NCBI GenBank assembly: GCA_029531795.1
Contig: JAPEIS010000003.1
Span: forward strand, 2,666,001-2,730,000
DNA from: Sclerotinia nivalis
Lineage: Eukaryota > Ascomycota > Leotiomycetes > Helotiales > Sclerotiniaceae
Reading direction: 5' to 3'
Length of the DNA stretch: 64,000 nucleotides
Part shown: piece after piece, positions 57,923 to 64,000 of the stretch
Layout: each line of letters starts with the position of its first letter
Position numbering within the stretch: the first letter of the stretch is position 1
The notes under the pieces: generated by a model
Databases searched by the model: none
What the model saw: the letters and a program-made list of their open reading frames with translations, nothing else
Told to the model about the DNA's origin: nothing
Translations under genes and position numbers: made by a program

Positions 57923-59167
57923 TCTCAAGGAGAAATATCTTTGTAAATGAAAGTTTGAATATTATTTCAACGAATGAGTAGATATAATTCAAAAGCCGAA
58001 TAGAAAATTGATGAATGAAGGACTGAGTACTGTAGGACTCTGGTTGATAATGAAAAAAGTAAATATGTCGAGGAGATGATTGTGTACTTATACACAGCAA
58101 ACAACAATAAAAAGCAATCATTTACTTAAGTCTAGAGCAACTTCCTCCAAACCTGGATGAATAGTTTAAAGGTACTAAGGTCGACTTCTCCGAAGAAAGT
58201 GTCGGTTAGACCGGCGGTTCCTGAATGTGCACGTTTTGCCTTGTACCATTGCAATTTTTACCACATGCCGAAAAGTACGTTGATTTGGAAGAGAAAAGAA
58301 CCTAAACTACCTCGAGGTTAGTGGTCGTGTTAGTCGATTGTTGTGTTCTGCCATTCGCCATAGAAGGTCCATTTCCGAAGCTGTTGTTATAGTGGTTGTA
58401 AATTATGGCGCCGTCGCTGAGCTGGCATGAGCACCTCCGGTTGCTGATGTTCATGGAGGTTTCAAACTAAAAGTGGCCTCTGAGCTAAGGACACCATTCA
58501 TAAACTATGCTGCAATCAACGGCAAACATCAAATTCCCTCTTTATATTTCCATTTTGAACTCCAGCTACACGAATAAACTATGTAGCTTAAAAGAAGTTG
58601 TCGATTGAGCTGGAGATTTCTTTTTTCTAGTTCGAGGTCAGATAGCCATGAGACCGAGAAGAACATTTTTTGACCGTGATGTGCATACTTTTAATACAAA
58701 TACTTTACATGCCATTACTACTTCCTCAAGGTAATTACCGGGATAGCTAAGACGGTACCGACTCATGGTAGTGTCCCAATTATAACCGTGCACCAAGTCC
58801 TTAGATTGATTTTTGGCTAGGTGCGGAGGTGCTATGAAATAGCTATTTATCTGGGGCGTGAATAGAAGCCGTTTCACTTATTGTTCTTATGTGCAGCTAC
58901 ATTGCGCTTAAAATTGAATAGAATCTCTATTTGCGAACGCCCCTCGTTTGTTTCGGAGTCCGGCAACAAATTCTACATATCTAAGATGCAGGATCTATAT
59001 CGCAGAACCTAATATTCTGTCCGTCATATCTTAGATCAGATGGAAAGCGTACTAGCCGAAGTGTTATCCAATCGGTTGATAACTCCCCTTTTATTTCCAA
59101 GCATCTAATTTGGACCACCTGGCTAGTAATGTTGATGCATCTGGGAAAGTATCGGACGAACCCCTCG
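57923..59167. other. Promoter region of the GLEYA gene and intergenic DNA
   Basis: The first 200 bases are the AT-rich leader and promoter of the minus-strand GLEYA gene. Nothing else is recognised. Confidence 0.5.
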
Positions 59168-59581
59168 CTAATTACAAGCCTTTAAACGTAATAAATGTAG
59201 TAAGGCTGATGCCATGTTGACTTCCTTACCGAATATACCGGCATATACATAGCATAGATATAATTGGATTCTCAAATGGAGCTTATAATGCAGATCCTTG
59301 CCAAGCAACGACGGCGTTGGTGCTTGTCCTCTTGAATGTCCAAAACACCTCTTAGGACGATTTATGGAATTGCGCGATGGTAAAGGAGCCGCACAGAGGT
59401 TTCGAATTCGAAGAGCCAAAGAATCCGTATGGAGATAGTCCTTATAATCAACGAGATCATTCGCGAGCAATTCAAGTTCATCATGGTAGAAACACGAGCC
59501 CTTTCCCTAGACTTGCAGCCGTCGTTTTGAACTGAAGTCGATGAATTACACGATTGTATTCGCAAGACTGGCCCGCCTCAT
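59168..59581 (-). pseudogene. Decayed small gene next to LINE insertion
   Basis: One frame of 138 codons from ATG 59581-59579 to TAG at 59170-59168, with two internal stops (TAA and TAG) near its start and a clean 100-codon remainder. Protein-like parts include HDELELLANDLVDYKDYLH and LRIRNLCAAPLPSRN. The stop types fit C-to-T at CAA/CAG. No family is recognised. The 3' end of the LINE lies about 75 bases upstream of the ATG, so the insertion may have removed its promoter. Confidence 0.33.
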
Positions 59582-59684
59582 GGAGTTTATCATTTTTTTT
59601 GGTGCTGATTCTGAGTCAGATGGACTGTCTAGGATAATGTTGAGCCAGTTTTCATGTGTGTGTGTGTGATATTTTTCGTCCGAG

Positions 59685-59710
59685 GCTCTGTGCGAAGCAC
59701 AGGCCTCAAA
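59685..59710 (-). other. Conserved 3'-terminal hairpin of the LINE
   Basis: On the minus strand GAGGC-CTGTGC, loop TTC, GCACAG-A-GCCTC forms an 11-pair stem with one bulge, about 20 bases from the (CA)n end. In the RIP-mutated copy (near 9540-9566) the changed bases still pair as G-U. LINE reverse transcriptases often recognise such a 3' stem-loop. Confidence 0.65.
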
Positions 59711-60086
59711 TTCCCAATTGGGACAAAGGACGCCAGGGGAGGAAGGCCCCTGGGTTTCTAACTAGCTAATCTAAATTTACTAGTATTATATATGCTAAAT
59801 GCTTCAGCAGGGTTTACATGATTGCCGTTGCGTATTGAGTTAATCCCTTGGGTAGATATTTCAGCTGTCCTCCACAATACAGTTAGATCCCTCGATTCCT
59901 GATCTCCTCTCCTTCGTCATCGCAATCAAGCTTTTTAATATGGTTTTGTTAATATAAAGATTTTTTTTTTTTTTTTTAAAGTTTATACAAACTCAATCTT
60001 TCCGAACCAAAACCCAACGTCTTATACAAAGAAAATCCAAAAAAATAACATAAAATAAAAATAAAAATAAAAATCAAAACAATCCT

Positions 60087-63000
60087 TCAATCAATAAATT
60101 GTATAGGGAATCGAGGACATATATCCTGATAGAACCTTGTAGATTTGAGCCAAACTGCTAGTTTCGCTGTTCCTTCCATACTTCCCAAAAGATAGGGGAT
60201 GGCTTCAGATGGTAGTAACTTTGAAAGGGTTTTTTGAGCATTTCCAATTTTACAAAAGTAAAAATGAAGAGGGGATTTTCTTTTCCCACATGAGCATAGC
60301 ATATAAGCATCTTCGTGATTGAAGCGATCGTGATACGCTGCGAAATCGCCGTGTTGAGATCTGGCTGCTAGGATATATCCTAGTATCGTTCGATCAAAAG
60401 AAAGCATAATCGATTTGTTATTGTAAATTATAAAAAGATCATTATAGCTTAATGGTGCTGTGATTGTCCATAACTTTGATCTTGCTAATTTAGCATTCGA
60501 TTTAGCGATCCTTTTCAAAGAGGCAAAAGTGCAAATAGGATCAGGTGGGGATGGGAGTGCTGCTCCCTCTTTAGCTGCTTTGTCCGCTGCTTCATTTCCG
60601 GGGATATTTAGATGCCCAGGAACCCATCGGATTCGAATTGAACCAGGGCGGGTATGTGGCAAGCGGGGCCTGAGAGGCCAAGCTGTAGCTAGTTCGCAGA
60701 ATTCTTCAAATACAGATTGAGAGGATCCAGTGGAATGAGAGCCTAATCGTATAGCAACCTCTAGGTTATCCAAGAAAACCCAGAGGTCTGTAGCGAACCT
60801 AGCTGAGGGTAGCTGTATTGCTGCTTGAGCACCTTTCAAAGCTGCAGCTGCTTCGGTATCGAAGACTTCAGCATTACAGCCTAGTGAGAAAGCCTGTCGA
60901 TCCACTTGCAGATTGTATTGATAAATCACTGATCCACCTCCTGTAGCACCATCCAGAGCTTCGCTTTTCGAACCATCGGAGAAGACTTGCAAATCACTTT
61001 TTGGAATCGTAGATATAAACCTTTCGAAATCCTTAGCTGCTCGTTCCTTCGAACGACCGAGAGGGCCACCGATCCGGGTTTCTGTGATAATACGCGGTTC
61101 TTTGTTCCTCCAAGGGGGAAGAGCAATTGGATTGATATATTCAGCTTTTGGAAGAGCTAGGATAATTCTTGAAAACCTTGATTCGGCAGTTCTGATACCA
61201 GCTTTAGCTAGGATGTTTTTGGTTCGGATTCGGAGGGGGTGTTTAGGGTCAAGCCGAGCTGTTCGGGCCGCGAAACTTTGGGATATCAGATTGAGCTCTA
61301 TTTCAGGGGGCATCAGATTTGATTCCTTGTATAAGGCAGCAGTGTTAGTTGTACGGAATACGGGGAGGATTGCTCGAGCGCTAATTAGCACAATCTTATT
61401 CAAAAGCTTCAAATGTCCATCCACTTGATTCGAGATTGTGAGGTTTAGGCCTCGTTTCCTAGTTCGGCTAGGCCACCAGGTTTCAGCTGCAAAGTAGCAT
61501 TTCTTCAGAACACAGGCTGTAATCGCTCTTTGAAGCAAAATTGATGGGATGCCTCGGGTTGTCCTTCCAAGCGAACGCACTGCATTCGCAATTGTGAGAG
61601 CCTTAGTTGAAAGGACCTGGACATGAGGTTTGAAACTCAGTTCCCTATCGAAGTAAACCCCCAACCATCTCAATGGGCCTGGTTTCTCCATTATTGAAAG
61701 ATTTTCTGTATGAATAATAGGGCTTTCGATACCTTTCCTGGAGCCTCTGAAGAAGTGAATCAGTTCAGACTTCTTAGGGTCGAAAGTGATTCCTTCAGAT
61801 TTGCCCCAATTCAGAGCCTCCAGCATTTCAGATCGTAATTGATCACAATTAGATTGTAAACTTGAAGAAAAAGCTACTAATGCAATATCGTCTGCATATC
61901 CAAATCTTCGAATAGGATTGCCTAACCAAAACAAAGGAGCTATATAAAGCATGAAAAGGATAGGCGAAATTGGAGAGCCTTGTGGCAAACCACATCCAAT
62001 ACTAGTACTGGGCCCTGTTTCGCCATCAAGCCGAATACGAATTGATCGATTTGTAGAGAACGATTGAATCCATCGAACTAGATTATCAGGCCATCCTTGT
62101 TCTCTGAGTCGACGAACTAAGCGTCCTGGGAGAACAGCATCAAAAGCACCTTTGATATCCATAGTTAATAAAGTAGCTTTAGAACCTGAATTCAAAGCCA
62201 TTTCCACATCATGTGTAAGGCAAGTTGTGAGATCGACTGATGAACGCAGGGGAAGTGCTCCGAATTGTTGCTTGGCTAGTACTTTGAGGGTTATAGCAAT
62301 CCAGGACATCTTCTTTGCAATCAAACGTTCGAGACCTTTTCCTAATACTGAGAGCAGGGCTATTGGTCTATAAGATCTAGGACTTGTGCGATCTGATTTG
62401 TTCGGTTTCGGAACGATGGCTACAATCGCTGATCGGAAGCATTTAGGATGGTGACCTATTTCGAGGCATTTTTGAAAGAGTTGTAAGATATATGGTTCGA
62501 TCAGTGGCCATGCTAACTGTAGGATCTTGGTAGGGATCTCGTCTATTCCTGGAGCTGTATTACCCGTACGAAGGATAGCAGTTTGAATATCCTGAATTGT
62601 GATAGCAGGAAAGGCAATTGAACGAATGGAAGTTGAAGGCGAATCAAATGGGATATCGTTAACTTCAGCTGTATTGGTTAGCAGATTATTGATGAGTAGA
62701 TCTCTTTTAGTTTGAATTGTTGTAGCAAGAGAATGATCTAAAGGATCTACTAAAGGAGGAGTTCGATATGTTCCAGCTGATTGATGCCATTTTGTCATTT
62801 TAAAGACATCTTTTATTTCCTTGACTGAATCAAGCTTAGAGAGCCAGAATTCCTTTTTCGCTTTTTTGACAACCTTTCGAAGATTTTGTTTTGATTCTGA
62901 AGAGTTGTTCGTTCGGTTTTCTTGAACAGCTGTCCGGCAGGTCTCGTTCCACCATGGTTGACCTGTATTTCGGCCGAGTGATCTTTGAGCTGATCCTGTG

Positions 63001-63872
63001 TATGCTGATTGTAGAGCTTGAGTGATATCTAAAGCTAATTTATCAAGATCTGTGGTCGTGTTCAGAGCTAATAGATTTAGATTCAATAGATTCTCTGTTA
63101 ATAAAATAGAGAAGAGTTTTTCGTCTAATGTATTGATTCGGAGTCTTTGAATCGGGTCCTGAAACCTTGTATTCCAATTCAAAGTTGTCAATAAGGATCG
63201 ATGATCGGAAGTTGTATCCAAATGCGGTGCAGAAGTTGTATTGGCTGTATATGATCCTGAAAGAAAAACTAAATCGAGAACGTTGCCCAAATTGTGGGTA
63301 GGTTCACCGATTGTAGAAAGAAAATTGAAAGAATTTGTATCTAGCCAGATTGTAAAAGATTCTGCAGAATTTGAATATGAAGAACAAAAGGGATTCCATC
63401 TCGAATGATGAAGGTTTAGATCCCCTGCAAGAAGTGTAGAATTTAAAATATTCGAAGGTAAATCAAAGAGAGTTTGTATTGCTTGGTTTTCATTTGTACA
63501 ACCTCTAGGAGCATTATAAATATTAATGATTGTAAGAATAGAACCAGTTAAAGATTGAATTTGTAAAAATAATAAATCCCGGGAGGATACAGGCCGGAGC
63601 TGACTAGCTCGAATGCCTGCATTTTTCCGGGTATAAGACATCACACGAGGCCGGGTTTCCCAGTTGTCGAGTGGTGTGAAAGTTTCATAAGCAGGATGGG
63701 ATTTAGTGATTCGGTGTGAGATATCTGAGAATGTATAAGGTTCTTGAATCAGAATTATATCAATACAAGAATCATTGGCTAAGGAAAGTGCTAATTCGTG
63801 TAAAGTAGCGTTTTTAGCTACATTAGCTTGTAAAATGGTCAATGGTTTAGAAGATAATCTAGGATTATACAT
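60087..63872 (-). CDS. LINE ORF2: endonuclease, reverse transcriptase, RNase H
   Basis: 1261 residues. The N terminus is an apurinic-endonuclease-like nicking domain (about 10-230: ILQANVAKN, ILIQEPYTF, LLAGDLNLHHSRWNP and a T-S-D-H-R motif). Reverse transcriptase follows (about 440-740: SYRPIALLSVLGKGLERLIA, D-I-K-G-A-F-D, GLPQGSPISPILF and F-G-Y-A-D-D near 659). RNase H I covers about 960-1100 (FSDGSKSE, a D-T-E-A-A-A-A-L-K segment, WVPGHLNIPGNEAADKAA). The C terminus has a CxC-type zinc-knuckle-like patch (CSCGKRKSPLHFYFC). These carry out target-primed reverse transcription at a nicked chromosomal site. The start ATG overlaps the stop of ORF1, which suggests coupled translation. Confidence 0.93.
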   Translation of the reverse strand: MYNPRLSSKPLTILQANVAKNATLHELALSLANDSCIDIILIQEPYTFSDISHRITKSHPAYETFTPLDNWETRPRVMSYTRKNAGIRASQLRPVSSRDLLFLQIQSLTGSILTIINIYNAPRGCTNENQAIQTLFDLPSNILNSTLLAGDLNLHHSRWNPFCSSYSNSAESFTIWLDTNSFNFLSTIGEPTHNLGNVLDLVFLSGSYTANTTSAPHLDTTSDHRSLLTTLNWNTRFQDPIQRLRINTLDEKLFSILLTENLLNLNLLALNTTTDLDKLALDITQALQSAYTGSAQRSLGRNTGQPWWNETCRTAVQENRTNNSSESKQNLRKVVKKAKKEFWLSKLDSVKEIKDVFKMTKWHQSAGTYRTPPLVDPLDHSLATTIQTKRDLLINNLLTNTAEVNDIPFDSPSTSIRSIAFPAITIQDIQTAILRTGNTAPGIDEIPTKILQLAWPLIEPYILQLFQKCLEIGHHPKCFRSAIVAIVPKPNKSDRTSPRSYRPIALLSVLGKGLERLIAKKMSWIAITLKVLAKQQFGALPLRSSVDLTTCLTHDVEMALNSGSKATLLTMDIKGAFDAVLPGRLVRRLREQGWPDNLVRWIQSFSTNRSIRIRLDGETGPSTSIGCGLPQGSPISPILFMLYIAPLFWLGNPIRRFGYADDIALVAFSSSLQSNCDQLRSEMLEALNWGKSEGITFDPKKSELIHFFRGSRKGIESPIIHTENLSIMEKPGPLRWLGVYFDRELSFKPHVQVLSTKALTIANAVRSLGRTTRGIPSILLQRAITACVLKKCYFAAETWWPSRTRKRGLNLTISNQVDGHLKLLNKIVLISARAILPVFRTTNTAALYKESNLMPPEIELNLISQSFAARTARLDPKHPLRIRTKNILAKAGIRTAESRFSRIILALPKAEYINPIALPPWRNKEPRIITETRIGGPLGRSKERAAKDFERFISTIPKSDLQVFSDGSKSEALDGATGGGSVIYQYNLQVDRQAFSLGCNAEVFDTEAAAALKGAQAAIQLPSARFATDLWVFLDNLEVAIRLGSHSTGSSQSVFEEFCELATAWPLRPRLPHTRPGSIRIRWVPGHLNIPGNEAADKAAKEGAALPSPPDPICTFASLKRIAKSNAKLARSKLWTITAPLSYNDLFIIYNNKSIMLSFDRTILGYILAARSQHGDFAAYHDRFNHEDAYMLCSCGKRKSPLHFYFCKIGNAQKTLSKLLPSEAIPYLLGSMEGTAKLAVWLKSTRFYQDICPRFPIQFID

Positions 63873-64000
63873 TAAAAGGAATTGGAAGAGGAGGAGCTTC
63901 TAATGTTATGAAACGATTAGAAAGATTAGAAGGGGGTGGTATCAATGAAGATAATATCGAAGGAGTTCGGATTGGAGTTGAAGGAGCAATAGGTTCTTCC
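63865..64000 (-). CDS. LINE ORF1, C-terminal end only
   Basis: 45 codons of open frame enter from the right edge and end at TAA 63867-63865, which overlaps the ORF2 start (shared bases A-ATG-TAT-AA). The visible part is Pro/Ser/Ile-rich (EEPIAPSTPIRTPS, then ITLEAPPLPIPFNV). ORF1 of such elements is a nucleic-acid-binding protein, but its zinc knuckles are not in view. Confidence 0.7.
   Translation of the reverse strand, partial: EEPIAPSTPIRTPSILSSLIPPPSNLSNRFITLEAPPLPIPFNV

Larger units (their letters stand above)
59655..64000 (-). mobile_element. LINE (non-LTR retrotransposon), intact ORF2, 5' part beyond window
   Basis: The 3' end is a (CA)n run on the minus strand, the same end as in the RIP-mutated copy at 9582-9596. 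The 3' UTR contains an internal A tract (about 59963-59980), two conserved hairpins and the end sequence. ORF2 is fully open and the visible end of ORF1 is intact, with no RIP-like decay, so it may be a recent copy. The order endonuclease, RT, RNase H fits Tad1/I-like fungal elements. The 5' end and target duplication lie to the right of the window. Confidence 0.93.

Noticed and set aside
1..64000. CRISPR arrays, bacterial operons, rRNA or tRNA genes
   Set aside because: None seen; introns, LTR and LINE elements and gene content are those of a eukaryotic nuclear genome.

Overview
This window looks like nuclear DNA of a filamentous ascomycete. Genes have short spliceosomal introns (44 to about 200 bases) with GT..AG ends and CTAAC/CTGAC-like branch sites. 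The identifiable proteins are a SepA/Bni1-type formin, the checkpoint clamp subunit Hus1 and a GLEYA-domain cell-surface protein. Transposon relics carry dense C-to-T and G-to-A changes, the signature of repeat-induced point mutation (RIP). The flavour is that of Leotiomycetes such as Botrytis or Sclerotinia, but this is inference; no species is proven by the sequence.

Layout. 1-2396: 5' part of a formin gene (minus strand, running off the window). 4347-4987 and 5336-5992: a small one-pass membrane protein and a RING-like protein, convergent. 6980-19354: a transposon-built block holding four copies of a 213-bp hairpin-rich element, a RIP-mutated LINE, an almost intact Ty1/copia element with identical LTRs, and an orphan reading frame with a VMEA repeat. 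20027-20632: a decayed gene. 21782-32414: an RGG-repeat protein, hus1, a small decayed gene and a large SAP-domain protein. 32415-42047: about 9.6 kb with no recognisable gene. 42048-44301: a PH-like-domain protein. 44302-55264: a gene-poor stretch with a decayed gene, one orphan 217-residue gene and a tandem-repeat locus that may be a non-coding transcript. 55265-57922: a secreted Ser-rich GLEYA protein. 59655-64000: a LINE with intact ORF2 and the end of ORF1, running off the right edge.

Main discovery. The 213-bp elements each have 8-bp inverted ends (T-R-TCACGG) and 5-bp target duplications. Copies 2 and 3 are flanked by their own duplications (CAAAA, GAATG). Copies 1 and 4, in opposite orientation and 11.8 kb apart, have swapped duplications: TGAGA and AGTAT each occur once beside one copy and once, as reverse complement, beside the other. 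The two halves of one LINE lie on either side in opposite orientation, with a 15-bp LINE target duplication split the same way. The block between them is therefore inverted, with both breakpoints in or at the elements. The element itself is a string of perfect hairpins in a solo-LTR-like frame, and I cannot assign it to a named family.

Little here works as a pathway. The cellular genes are unrelated housekeeping or surface functions (actin assembly, DNA-damage checkpoint, cell-wall adhesion), and the accessory DNA between them is shaped by transposition, RIP and recombination.
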